Assembly (NCBI RefSeq): GCF_000003605.2
Contig: NW_003107110.1
Location: forward strand, 6,615-70,614
DNA: 64,000 nucleotides
Origin: Saccoglossus kowalevskii
Lineage: Eukaryota > Hemichordata > Enteropneusta > Harrimaniidae
Direction: 5' to 3'
Both the position numbers and the translations under genes were made by a program. Positions 14,201-29,200 of this stretch are shown in pieces (within the stretch, counting starts at the first letter, position 1; every line of letters begins with the position of its first letter). A model generated the notes under the pieces. That model was not told the DNA's origin and did not search any database. It saw only the letters and a program-made list of their open reading frames with translations.

Positions 14201-17200
14201 NNNNNNNNNNNNNNNNNNNNNNNNNNNNNNNNNNNNNNNNNNNNNNNNNNNNNNNNNNNNNNNNNNNNNNNNNNNNNNNNNNNNNNNNNNNNNNNNNNNN
14301 NNNNNNNNNNNNNNNNNNNNNNNNNNNNNNNNNNNNNNNNNNNNNNNNNNNNNNNNNNNNNNNNNNNNNNNNNNNNNNNNNNNNNNNNNNNNNNNNNNNN
14401 NNNNNNNNNNNNNNNNNNNNNNNNNNNNNNNNNNNNNNNNNNNNNNNNNNNNNNNNNNNNNNNNNNNNNNNNNNNNNNNNNNNNNNNNNNNNNNNNNNNN
14501 NNNNNNNNNNNNNNNNNNNNNNNNNNNNNNNNNNNNNNNNNNNNNNNNNNNNNNNNNNNNNNNNNNNNNNNNNNNNNNNNNNNNNNNNNNNNNNNNNNNN
14601 NNNNNNNNNNNNNNNNNNNNNNNNNNNNNNNNNNNNNNNNNTCAACCCAGGGAAGAGGGTCAACCCAGGGAAGAGGGTCAACCCAGGGAAGGGGGTCAAC
14701 CCTTTTTAATATTCAACCAAAGGTCGGATTTGAACTTTGATCTACTGATCATGAGTTCAATGCTACAACCACAGTGCTCCTAGTAACTGGTACATATAAC
14801 CTCTACAGGGTGCATATAACCTCTACAGGGTGCATATAACCTCTACAGGGTGCATATAGAACTGAAAGAATGAAAGAGTCCAAAAAACAAATTACAAATT
14901 AATTTACCTGTGCCATTCTTTCATAAACGTGCGCCAACGGTAAATATGATATGTGTACATCCTCATTAGTAACCTTAAAAACACCCTGTCAGGTGTAAAC
15001 AAATCAAAAAGAAATAAACAAATTGTGAGTTGATTCAAGTACCCGTAAGAACATACAAGACATTTTTATAATAAATAGTGCCCTTTAGCAATTTGAAAAG
15101 AATGGCAAATAATTGTATATATCAAGGATTTGTAAGATAATGCAAGTAGCTGGTGGTGATGAAGGTACTAAATTGATTTTACACGAATTGAGACATGACA
15201 CAAAATTGTAAAACACATGTGAGTGTGTAAAATAACGGGTTTGTATTCATCTAAGGTTGCAAGCCACCTTCCATGTTCAATAAGCAAGTTGTTTGCATTT
15301 TTGAACAAGGAGACAATCTTGCTACCTTCTGTGTCAACAATCAAACCTTTCCAAGCGTCCATTGCATTTTATTACGCCATTGGGCAGAAATAAGTTTGAC
15401 TGATGCACACATAGAACTCATGTGGAATGGGACCTTCATTACATACATGGATGGATATCAAAGTAGAGCTTTATTATAAATCCTTGATTGTATTTATATA
15501 GCAATTGATTTACGGTATTCAAGTGTTAATAACTGCCAGTTTATTTCTTGAAATATTTTCCATATTTTCGATTCCCATGTTAATATATAAGTGAGAACAA
15601 ACTGATGGTACAGGTATACAGTTGACAATTTCTCTCAACAGTTATACTGTGTCAGATAATGTCAGGTCAAATTCAATGTCAATGTTTAAAATCATATTTA
15701 AACACAAATCAAACTTTTAGCAAAAATTCAGTTTTTACAAATTTAATGACAATTTCGGAAATTTGCCTGTGGACAGATTTGGAAAACAAACAAACAAACG
15801 TGTTTTCTTGTCTTTATCTGTTTGTTCACACATTTTGTAGATCATGATCACTGTTGCTAAGGACCAAATTAGAATAACTAGCCCTAGCAACAGTTGTTAC
15901 TATGGTAAGTAATATAATAACCCCCAATATGCAGTGTTTATAGAGTTAATAAAGCAATTTATGCAAATTACCTCGGCTAAGAAACATAAAGATGCTGCCA
16001 TAGCAACAATGTTACCATGAGATAAACAAACTCCTTTAGGGTTGCCTTGGTAACAGTAGTGACAACAAAGCAAGTGGGTGATGATATGAAAGAAAAGGAA
16101 AAAAAAGAATTACTTTCTGCTCAGTGACCCCTTATACTAGAACTCTAGTTAGTTGCTTACTAACAAAGGTTTTGGATTCTTGGATCAAAATGAATCACAC
16201 TGTATGGTGAAAGTGTGAAGGTACTCTGACAATGTTACTGATGAGTTTAAAATCTCAAGTTGCCATGGAGATACTTGGAAGGTGACAGACAAGTTTAGTT
16301 AGGACACCCAAAAGCAAATGATTTGGTGAATTAAGTTAGTACAGTGTAGACAATTACATGTACTGCATACACAAACCTCCCATAAATGGAGTGCCCCGGA
16401 GACGTTTCCAATGAGCATTCTGTGTGTTAAACATACTCCTTTCAGAGCACCTAAAAAAACAGATTTGTAAAAATAAAACATAGAATTCTTAAACAACTTT
16501 GCAAATTCAACCACTCTTAAGTAGTGGGATTACCATTTTTGGTCTGCTACCTTATGGGGAATGTCCTCCTCACAGTAATCCCAACCCTGCCCCTCTAATA
16601 CCCTCCTCCATTTCAATTGTATATACCCCATTCTGGGTCACTTATAATTATTTGGAGGGGCATATTTAATTACATTGGTGAGGGGCTGGAGTGTTAAGCT
16701 TAGGGATCAGGTTAGGGGCCTTAATTAACTCTTTCCAAAAAAAAAACACGTTTCTGGTCAAATTGTTTTTTTCAAAACAAAGTCAATATTTTTGTGTGTG
16801 CTAAGATTTAGCAGGTTACATTCAGTCGTCAACAGAGGGTGCTGTGCAATGCTGAAATACGTCAAAAAAAAAAAAAGATTGACCCATACTTTTTTTGGGG
16901 TGGTGTTTTGTTTACACCTTATTAAATTTAGTATAAACAGACTTCTATATTAATTACCAAAAAACAAACATTTTTTGTTTGCAAGAACCTCTGTAAACCC
17001 ATGACACTTGGTCATTACAATCCCTTTGATAATGAGAGAGTCAAATAGCGTTTCATTCTCTCAAGTTATCATATCATGCATACTGTTCCAAATTCCATGG
17101 TTACGCAGGTCAGGGAAGACAAGAGAACAGTTCTATTTTTTCAGTCATGTTCAAGGCTCTGAAAACGGCAAAGTGGGTTTGAAACTTGTTTAAGACATTT

Positions 17201-20200
17201 AAGACTTTCAAGGACCGCAAGAAGAGTAAACACTAAACATAGTTGAACTCTGGTGACCTTGCCCTTTGTTATATAATATAATTCCCTTTATCATAGTTTG
17301 TTTCAATATAAATATGCATTGTCATAATTAATTTTGAATACAAACAAGTTTTGGGGGTTGAACAAACAGTGGGAATCAGTCTACCGAATGTCCTAAGATG
17401 TAAATATCTTACAAAAACATTGGTGCCTTATTTGTTTAATTATTTTAAGGGACATAATTTCCAGCTTTCATCAAAGTAATTCAGATATTTTAGTATAAAA
17501 ACAAATGTCTAATTGAAAAAAAAGTGCTGCATTTAGATTAGAATAGATTCATAAAACATGCAAGATAACAGAAAATTTTAGCTGGCTTTAGTCCAAGTAT
17601 TTTGTACAGGTGTCTGTCAAAAATTAATGATTCACTGAGACAAATATGAACTGCCCCATTGTGTGACTACTGTATTATATGAAAAGTAAAAAAAACACCC
17701 TTTATGAATAGCTATCATGTTGCTAGCTCTGCTTTGTATGCAAATCAACTTAAATAGTTAGTTGGTGTCCAGTGGAGGGAGAAGTCAACAGTACTGATGC
17801 CTCCTGAGAATCTACATCTTCAAACACTGCAACCTTTATACTGATGAATAAGGTGACCAAGTTTGATAAAGTTTGGAATAGAATTAGTAAAGTTATTATG
17901 CACACAATAACAATTATTAACGACGACAACGACGACGACGACGGACAAAATTTTTCCCTTAATATACTTTTCCCTTCCATCTTTGATGATACGGGCAAGG
18001 TAAAAAGCAATTTGCATAGCATATCAGATCTCTAGTTTGTTGACAATGGTAAATAGCACCATCTAGTGTCAGGTATTTTTTGAGTCCCAACTATTGTTTT
18101 TATATTTCTTTGCATACATGAGTAAACAGCAATCTCAGAACAAGCTAAAAACATAATATGTAAACAATTTATAATGTTTTTGCTAAGAAAAGAAACAAAA
18201 TATTAATAAGTCGATATCCATCCCTAACCTTTTCACACATTTCAATTGAGAGCGCTTTATTTACTATTCATTAGACAAACGTACAAATACCTACAAAATA
18301 CTGTAAAATACTTTATTTTAACTGGACTAAATTCTCACTGAAAAGACTTTTTGAGTGTTTTGTGTGGAATTTATTTTCACTGATTTTTGACAAGTTGAAT
18401 GTAAAATATAAGAAAAAAGGTATATTTGCTGGATTTTATTTTCACTGAATCATTCCTTCAGCAAAAATAGATTCCAAGTATTCTACAGTAACTGACCTCA
18501 AAAACAAACAAAGCCTTCTATCTCAGTGAGTGTCTAACTCAATTACAGTAATCTGCTTATATTCATATTCTGCAGTTAAATTACCCATCCACAATTGTGA
18601 CATTTTATGGTACATACTGTAAAACTATTCATTTTAACTGACATGTAATTTCACTATTTTAATGCTTTCAGCAATTTCACAGGCTTTTAAGTTCACAAAC
18701 TTGGCAGGAAAACAGTAAATTCTATTGTTATTTTACATGGTCAGATGGATTTAATTTAGCAAATTTTACTTATCCAAAAAAATAGCGAAATTAAAACCCA
18801 GTGAATACCGGTAATTAATGCATGTACAGTATATTGGTCATGGAGTATAACTCACTGATTTGCAAGGTGGGAATGAAAAGTGCCAGGAATATTTTCCATA
18901 TGGAGATAAATCAGTTACATTCTATGCTATGGGAGTGAAATGCACATTATTTTTAAGAGAATAAAGCTTACCTGTTGTGCCACTGGTATAGCAGATGGTT
19001 GCCAAGTCCTTAGGTTTAGGGGGCTGTAGATAATTTACAAAAGTAGAAATTTTGGTCAACAAAAAATAGCATTAATCTATGCAATCATGGGCCAATTTAT
19101 TTTTCGGGTACCAAATAAACACATGTACATACTATACATATGTAAACAACACCTAGACATCTGGATATGCAAATGTGAACATCACCTAGACAGCTGGAAA
19201 GTTGTTCTTTTGTTTGAACAACAACAGTTACCTATTTCTAGCTACTCACTAGTAATATATATAAATCAGGTGTCATGACTCTAGCTACTCGTATTTATTT
19301 GACACTACCAACAAGCAGCCTCTCACCTGAGATAGCTCCGCTATTAGCAATGCACATTTCAATTAAGAAACTGAAGATATCATTAGAAAATAAACAAATC
19401 TGAGAGAGTTCCAGTTGAGGTACCTATAGTATCAAAGCAACGCACTAGTGGTTTTTAACAAGAAGGCAAAAATATCACTTTTTACCAAAAATAATCATCT
19501 AAATTAGAGAATTGAAGATATCATCTCGAAATGAACAAATCTAAGAAAGGTCTACCCGTCAAAGCGTTGATATGGACGCCGCTGATGAACAATCTGTAAT
19601 ATATGTTTTGCTTAACAAAATCAAAATCAAAATGGAAGCTAAATTTACTAAAGTGCAGCACATGCCCCTTTACTGAAACAGTGAAAAGTACATCTCTGTT
19701 GTTAAGATAAAAAAAAAAACAGTATGTTGGCTGTACATATGCAAAAAATGTCATCTTTCTCTAGTAAACCAATTTGAGTTGTATAAGTCTATGATTTTAC
19801 TTACAACAGGGTCCTGTGGGTAATCCTGACCAATCACCTACAAGAAAAAATTATAGAATTAAAGATTTGAGAATTATTACTTACTGTACTGAAAATAAAT
19901 TGTTGATGTTTTGCATTTAATTATATGCAGATTTATAAATCTGAATAAAGATGTCAGCATAGAGGCGCCCGATCTGATTAAAAATTGGGAGTGGCTTTGT
20001 TTGCTTTAGATTACAGAACGCCAGTGTACAATAACTCTAACAACATCTGACCATATAACTATGCAAATCACTTACAGTTCTCATTAAATCAGTAACCAAT
20101 TATAACTTTACGTCACGCTACATCTGCTTTCCAATACGAGCATATTCAAATTGGTTGACAAATCTTGCCTGAAATGACATGCATCGTAGTTGGACAGATG

Positions 20201-23200
20201 TAGAAGATACAATGTACACTGGCGTGCAAAATTAAAAGCGATTAAAGGCGCTACGGACAATATAATCATATTTTATTCTATAAAAATTAAAACTAATAGT
20301 ATAAGCAAGTAACAAACTCTTTCTTATTTTGAAAAACAAGTAGATAAATTGAACAGGAATCCCATCAAACTATATAATATCCAGGGAGACATGCATTGTC
20401 ACTAGATTGTAAAACCGTATTTACTCTATTAGAAGTGCAATTATTGTATTATACAGGATCAGCTTAATGTTTTTTATTTCGGCTATAGACTCAGCTTTAT
20501 AATTTTACATAAATAAATGCTATTCTTATAGGGAAAATATTGAAATGCTAATTTACTGTTTTGTAAAGTCCTATATTTTGTCAAAATCACAAGCAAAGTT
20601 TTGTTTACACAAATCAAAACTGTATAATTTTTTTTATTCAAAATGTGTGACAATAAGGTGTAGCCAATGACAAATTTTGTCCTTTTGTTCAAAAATAAAC
20701 ATTAAATTGTAGAAAAATACACAAAAAATTGCAAATTATGCACCAAAATATTGGCGAAAAATAAAATATGGTATGCATTTTTCTAGTATGATAATTTGAT
20801 ATATATTTACTACAATGATCTTACCTCCATCTCAGCAAACATGATGATTTCTATATTGTTCTGCTGTGCAAGTTCTTTGTATTCCTCAGGTAACGTTTCC
20901 ATGGCTATGATATATTTCAGATCTGGAGTTTTACTGGCATCGTCTAAAAGTGATTTCACCTGTTTCGCTTTGTCTACAATAATGTACTTAATGTTACCTA
21001 GGAGTAAGAAAATGCATGTATTTGGTGAAATAAACGTCTTGTAAATGTTTGGTTTATACATTTCTTATACTATCGTAGTCGAACAAGACTGGAATTAAAA
21101 AATACTGCATTGATGAAAAAGCTAAATTTGTCTACATGCACCACACTGAAAAACTTTCTGATAATAGACTTTAGAAGCAAAATGGCCGCCGAGATCTCGT
21201 TGAAAGTGAGAGCGCCATGCAAGAGACCTGTTTTTTGTTCGTATATAGTATTTGATTCTCTCTCCTCATCGCTTCCACCATTCCCTTGTAACCATGGTAT
21301 TATAGAACAATAGAGAGTCAAAAAAAAAAATGTTGTGACTCTCACTTTCAATGAGATTTTGGCAGCCATTTTTCTTTCTGTTTCATGTGTTGCATCATGG
21401 GAAAACTCCACTGTTTGCTATGCATGCAAGTCTGAAAACAATCTGATCCACAATATAGAGAAGTCAATAAGCAGTCAAAAATAGCCTTTTTTTCAAAAAA
21501 TATTCAGTAAAGATTAAAAGAATTGAAGGTATTGTCATAAAAATGCATTCCTGGTAAGTATTAAAGATGTCGAGCTAAATTTGATCAAATAAAAACAAAA
21601 TTGATGTAAAATATCAAGAATTGTCTTTGTACCAAGTTTGAAAGTAATTTGTCAATGCATGTCTAAGAAATAAACCACATGGTCATAAAGTTCTATCATG
21701 ACCTTGAACAATACAATTTTTCTCATTAAAATTTAATTTTTCAATTTCCTATAATTTTTAACTATTATACTAAACATTTCCCAATGTCTACAAATGTTGA
21801 TAACAAATTTTGAAAATTATGGAGGTGTGTTTTGTGATTTGAATTTGGCATCCATTTGAATTACCTTGGTTAATGATGTATGTACATGCATCAGATCCCA
21901 GTGTGTCATACAATGGTACCACAACCATAGAGTACATATTGCAGGCCTGCTCTGCAATCACCCACTATTAACAAATAGAACAAATTATAACTATACAATC
22001 TTTAACAAACTCCCCAGAGAGAGTAAATGGCTACAAATAAAAGTAACAAATTCAGAAGAAAAACAAAGAGAAAATCTGAAACAAAATTGAAAGAACAAAA
22101 AAAATCACAAGAGGGTTTGCTGTCTTGTTAAATTTACAGAAATACTGTGCTACATGAGTAATTCAATTTTTATAAAGTGTTCTCCATCTGTGCATCTGTC
22201 AAATGTGTTGACCCTATTTTGGCAACTTAAAGCAGAATTTCCTGCATGTCAGTGCTACATTCCATAAAAAAAATGAAATCTATCTTCAATACAGTTGAGT
22301 GGGATTTTAAAACGAAGGGGGCATCACCTGTCTATACACAGAAATCAAGCCTAACTGACAATAACCACACATGCTAAAAACACAAAGGCTCATGGGTAGA
22401 GCCTTATTTGTAAACAAAAACAACACACTATGACAGTCTGTCGCATATGCTGGTGACGACTTCCCAATTTGAAGCTACTAGTATATGTTTGATAGGGGTC
22501 CCATGCAACAAGTATCAAATACTTGTTTTTACATAATATTCTGAAACATATTGCATATAGTTGAAATGAATTAAATAATTGTGTTCTGTTAATTAGTGTA
22601 TTAAGGCACTTCTCACCTCTGGTCTGTTCTTGGAGTATATCCCAATTAATGAATCCGGTCCTGGAGCACATCCTTTATGTATCAATGCTGATCCAATATA
22701 CGACGCTCGCTGTTCCACCTGCAAATGTACAAACTTATTGTAAAACACTGAATTTCCCAGACAGTTATTTGTGAATTTCGCATATTGGAATTAATATTTG
22801 CTGAAAAGACATTTTGTCTGTTTTGTATGAAGACAATTTTCACCAAATTATATATTCACTGATTCATTCCTTCAACAAAAATGGTGAAAATAAATTCTGA
22901 ACAAAAATAAAGTACTTTTACAGTATTCTTTTAATTAATAGGGAGCTGTTTCTGGCCCAGTTTTTGTAAAACTGCTGGTAGCTTTGATTTTCTAGAATTT
23001 TTCTCATGGAATTTTCCACTTATTACAATAACTGTCTTTTAACGCATCGTCTACTGGAGTCGTTTTTCACCTTTTTCACTTTTGGAAGCTTTCAGACGAC
23101 ACCGTGTTAATGAACAACAAGCTAATGAAGAACAGTACAGCATTAAAAATATTTAGTTCAGACATTAGAAAGCTGATTACAGAGCACCATAGCAACCAGA

Positions 23201-26200
23201 CTGGATGTTCATACTAAATATCTCACCTCTCTGTAAGTGATCCATTCATATGGCTTGTCAGGTCCAGGTCGATATCCTAAACATGGACCGTTATCTGGAT
23301 ATTTAAAAACATGTAAGCAAATTAAAACAGATAATGACATCATAATTGAAACACAAAAATCAACTCATTCAAGCTATTATACTGATCGATACTATATATA
23401 TTCAAGCTTGATAACGTTAAAAGGTAATATCTCAATATAGGAAGACAAATAATGATAATAATAATAATGAAGAGTATTTATATTGCGCTTAACCTAAAAT
23501 AGCTCTAAGCGCATAACAAAAACAGTAAATTTCAATTTCAATTCAAATCAAATAGGTGAGTCTTCAACATATTACAACAATTTGAATGACAACTGACAAA
23601 GCATGTCCAAAATACAACATTTTCAAAAAACAAGATGGCTGCTAGTCGGCCATTTTGAATCGAATCGCTAAACCACTGCATGTGCATATGTCCCACATAA
23701 GGTACTAGGCACATGTAAAGAATGAACGGAATCGGTCCACAGGATTCTGAAATATGGACAGACTGATGCACGGACATACGGACACACGGACGGATGGACA
23801 GACTCAGGAACTCACGGACGGCCGGGGACATGTATCCTAACATGTATGATCTATGTATTAAATTTGAATGAAAACTGACAAAGCATGTTCAAAATACAAC
23901 ATTTTCAAAAAACAAGATGGCTGCCAGTCAGCCATCTTTGATCCAATTGTGAAATAAATCGTCATGGACATGTATCCTAACATGTATAACTTGAGTGGCG
24001 GACATCATATGGTAGATTGTTCCAGGTAGCGGGGCCAATATGAGCAAATGTGCGTTCATCATATGTTTTGGTTGAAACGCACGGTTTAAAGAAAATACGG
24101 ATGTCCGAGGATGAACGAAGTTGTCTGGCAGGAGTATATAGTTGAAGTAGTTGTGATATGTCAATTTCTAATTATTAGATTCATTGCACAAGGTCTGAGC
24201 TGAAGCAGCATTGTTAAAAAATAATCACATACAATGATGTGGTGAAAACATTTTAAATTTAACAAATTTGTGAGCATTTATTTTAACACACAGACTAATA
24301 ATACAAAAATAGGACATCTTATTTTCCTCAGGGTTGACCAAAGTTTAAGAATTTGGTGAAAGTTGAATCTGCATTCTGCAATCATTCATGTACTGTGTTC
24401 ATTTGAAACCATTATGTGAAATATTGGATGGTTTGAATTTGCGTGAAGCATATAATAAGCATTCACATTTGTATGACTAGCAGGAAGCATGTAATAAGCA
24501 TTCACATTTGTATGACTTGCAGGAAGCATGTAATATGCATTCAAATTCGCACGACTTGCGAGAAGCATGTAATAAGCATTCAAATTGGCTTGACTTGCAG
24601 GAAGCATGTAATAAGCATTCACATTTGTATGACTTGCAGGAAGCATGTAATACGCATTCAAATTCGCACGACTTGCAGGAAGCATGTAATAAGCATTCAC
24701 ATTTGTATGACTGCAGAAGCATGTAATAAGCATTCAAATTTGCACAACTTGCAGGAAGCATGTAATAAGCATTCACATTTGTATGACTTGCAGGAAGCAT
24801 GTAATAAGCATTCAAATTTGCACAACTTGCAGGAAGCATGTAATAAGCATTCAAATTTGCAGGAAACATGTAATACACATTCAAATTCACACACTTGCAG
24901 AGCATGTAATAAGCATTCACATTTGTATGACTTGCAGGAAGCATGCAATAAGCATTCAAATTTGCACGACTTGCAGGAAGCATGTAATAAGCATTCAAAT
25001 TCGCACGACTTGCAGGAAGCATGCATTAAGCATTCACATTTGTATGACTTGCAGGAAGCATGTAATAAGCATTCAAATTTGCATGACTTGCAGGAAGCAT
25101 GTAATAAGCATTTAAATTTGCATGAGTTGCAGGAAGCATGTAATAAGCATTCAAATTTGCTAACTTACAGGAAGCATGTAATAAGCATTTAAATTTGCAC
25201 GACTTGCAGGAAGCATGTATTAAGCATTCAAATGTGCACAACTTGGAGGAAGCATGTAATAAGCATTCAAATTTGCATGACTTGCAGGAAGCATATAATA
25301 ACCATTCAAATTTGCTAACTTACAGGAAGCATGTATTAAGCATTCAAATGTGCACAACTTGTAGGAAGCATGTAATAGGGATTCACATTTGCATGATTTG
25401 AAGGAAGCATGTAATAAGCATTCAAATTTCATTTTTTAGGAATGCTCTCAAACTTTTGAAGTTTGCCAGAAAACCAAAACGTATTTCATTGGGGAGGGTT
25501 AAAGGCCCAATTCACTTGCCCCAGGCAAGTGTGAATTGGAGGTGTGGCTCTGCTAATGAGTGGTGTTAATCACTTGCATGGCCTATGACACATCCTGTTT
25601 CAGCGGTCCAACATCACATGACTTTGATTGACAGTAGTAATTATTCAAGATTAGTAGCGCATCCCATTCCCCGGTTCATGTTTTTTAACTTTTATCCGCC
25701 AAAATCTCAGCTCGTACACTATTTATTGTCATAAATACTACACACAGTCACAGCTGTGATATTCATAGTCACATGCATCCACTTTGGCACGACATAATAG
25801 ACTTGTAAGTTCGAGAAAACGCGTTTTTACCAGAGATTGGCTGGAGCTGTTTACTACAGCATGACAAGCAAGGAAATAATCCCTATTGTTTAGAAGCGTA
25901 TTTATAGTATACCTGGGCCTTTAAAGGGTTTATTTTGTCTAGATGGCGAACTTCAAATTTTTTTAGTTGAAACAATTGTTTGTTTTTGTATTTTCAGTTC
26001 GTCAAAAATATGTACAGGAGTGTATAATACTATACAAAATACCAATCATTGAACTTTCCATCAAAAATATCTTACTTCATGCACGGAAGTGTATAATACT
26101 ATACAAAATACCAATCGTTGAACTTTTCAAATTTGGGAAATTCCTCTTCTACTTTGACGAATATTGGCTCTCATAACAGCATCCATATGATTGTAAGTTT

Positions 26201-29200
26201 GAGTTTTGTTTTCGTTAATGTTTTCAAATAGTTTTCCAATGCATTCTTGTCTGTTTTAAATTTAAATTTGCAACAATGGCAAATTCCTTGTACAGATCAT
26301 CAAAGACAGTGAATAATAATCCCATTAAGCTACAGGATCTAGCTAAGACAGATACTTCAACTTCAAACAATCACATCTTACTAAGAAGACACTAATTAAC
26401 TTACCAGACTCTCTAATTCCACGTTGAAAACCTTCGTATAACGTATTAACATCAGGGAAGAACGTAGAGATAACTTTTCCATCACAACACTTAGAATTAG
26501 TGTGCACATGATCAGAATCCTAAAATACATGAATTTCAATAAATGTTGATTTGGGTTTGGATTGAAATAACAATCCTACAAAAAAATTACAAAAAAAACC
26601 TGGTTTCATGAAAGCATAAATTTTTTTTTACTTAAAATATTTGTATGTAAACGTTTACTAAATTTCAAATGACAATTAAAATCAACTTAACCAATCATCT
26701 AATGCCCTATGCAAACACAGCAATAAATTGAGCAATAAATAAAAGAAACATGAATGTTTTCCTCTTTCTTCTCATTTAACAGATTAGAAATGTTAAAGTT
26801 AAAGTTTTCAGTGTCAGACATTCTAGCCATTATATTACTGTAGCCATTAAGTTACAAAATGGCTTTGATGGCCAATGGAAGCATCCTTTTTGAATGAAGC
26901 CCAAGGTTATTCTGGGGTTAATGTTTTATAAATATTTCATGTCTCATATTTGCACTGTTTAAAAATGCAAAAACAAAATTACAGCAATATCAGCCTCTTA
27001 GCTGGTGGAGAAAAGTAAAGGCACTAAGTGAAGGAAAACAAATTTGGTAAGTTTTTCGACCCCTCCCTCGCAATTTGTAACTGGCAACCCTTAATAATGA
27101 TGGGGTAAACATTCACACATTTCAAGCAAACAAGTAATTCTTTTGAAAGACATCTCTATATACTAATATAAATTGGTTAAAGAAACTTACAGGTAATTCT
27201 ATCGACTGACAGTTAATATCAAATGGAGATTTCACTGATTTTCGTCTCAGCAGTAGGTAATATACTGCTGCAATAGAAGCAGTTCCTATGGCAACTGTCT
27301 GTCCAGTAGACAGCTCTGATAACATCTTCAGAACATCACTCATACCAAAACCCTTTGAAAATAACAAATATGTAACTATTGATTATTTATGTAATGAAAT
27401 ATTTTCTGTGTCATCAGTGTCATTTTATTTCAACCATCGCCTAACTGTGGACGCTGAAAGAATATGAGGTTATTACGAGAATACCTGAAAGTACGCACGA
27501 AGACTGTACAGCGGAAGTATCGACAGACATGCAGCAGAGGTCGATGTGACCGCATACTGTCTGAGTGCATACTTTGATGTATCCTCGTAATAACCTTATT
27601 ATTATACATCTTTTCCTTCCAAGGATACATCATGGGAATGCTGAAATCCCAAAAGTTTAGAACAGAATCAACGAACTGGTGGCAGCTATGTTTGTTTTTA
27701 TTATTAAAGGACGCTTACGCACATAATCATTCCATATTTGAAATTTGCCTTTCCTTATATGGTAGGATAAAAATATCCTGTAAAATACCGCAAAATTACG
27801 GCACGCTGTAACTTATGGCATTATAGTGACTGATGTATAATAAATACAATTATGAAACCCGGAAGTACAATATTTTTAAAATAGAAAATTAGTGTAAAAG
27901 ATTCTACGTTGGGTCAGGTCAGGTCACAAGTACAATGCTGCATAGAACTGGTCGTGCCGTAATTTTGTGGTAATGCACTGGGTATTTTCATCCTACCAAA
28001 TATGGACATGTGAACTGCAAATATGGAATGATTACACGCGTAAGCATCCTCTAATAAATACAATGGCTACCACCAGGGTCTGACTGGACTCCACACAAAG
28101 AAGTTTGCTGATTCTGTTATAAACATTTTGGATTGCGGCATACTCATGTATCCTTGGAATGGGAAAAGATGTCTAATAATAAGGTTATTACGAGGATACA
28201 TCAAAGTACGCACTCAGACAGAACACCGTCGCATCCACCTCTGATACTCCAGCTGTACTTTCTTTGTGCATATTTTAAGGTATCCTAATAATAACCTCAT
28301 AATCTTGAATAATTAATAGCAATGAATACACCCCGGAATAGATCAGTCATAGTAATTTCATGTTGGACACGATTTAGAATTTTTTTTTTTTTATAAAATT
28401 GACATGGCTGGGCCAGGTTACCAAAGCAGATGGACATCTTGCAAGCGTAATATAAGCAGGTAAAAGTCAATCAAGTATTTCTACAACAATCTGTGTGCCA
28501 TACATATTCAAACAAATACACACAATTTAATATTTTTTCTGTTAATTTTATAATTTGTTAAAAATTTGGCACATCTTCATAAACTATACTGCTAACTGTA
28601 AACTGCTGTGAAATATTTTATTTTGCGAACGTTGCAAGCAAGCAACTTTTGTAATTGTTTTTTTTTATTATTAAATGACTCTTCCAAAATCGTAATATAC
28701 CGGTGTGTCTGAAATTAAACAGGATATTCATGCATTTTTTGTATCCAAACTGAATTTCATTTGTCAAGGCTCATGTACAGAAATATGAAAGATGAAACGA
28801 ATCATCATGGACATGTATCTCAACATGTATAATGTTTGTATCAAATATGAAAACTGAAAAATCCTGTCCACTTTTCAAAAAAACAAGATGGATGCCAGTC
28901 GGCCAACTCTGAATTGAATATGGAACAAACTCACATGAACATGTATTCCAATATGTACGATGTATGTGCTAAATATGAATGAAAATGGTCAATACACTTT
29001 GGAGATATAGTAGTATGGTCAAAAAGTAAGATGGCCACCAGTCAGCCATCTTTGATCTGATTGTAAACTTTATCGGTATATTATACCAGTGTATTAGTGA
29101 ATATTTTATTGTGATTGGATAAGACATTGGTATAATTTATGCAAGCCAATAGAGATGCTTCAGGTATTGTTATCATGGCTATCATGGATTATGGTTTTCT

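Noticed and set aside
13755-14783. Open frames of about 300 codons across the N run
   Set aside because: Artefact of unknown bases; only the ACSL exon 13 part is real.
17820-18035. Frames with Asp or Val runs around 17930
   Set aside because: Caused by an ACG-rich microsatellite.
24443-25192. 249-codon open frame on the plus strand
   Set aside because: Entirely made of the 39-bp minisatellite; period divisible by 3 keeps frames open on both strands.
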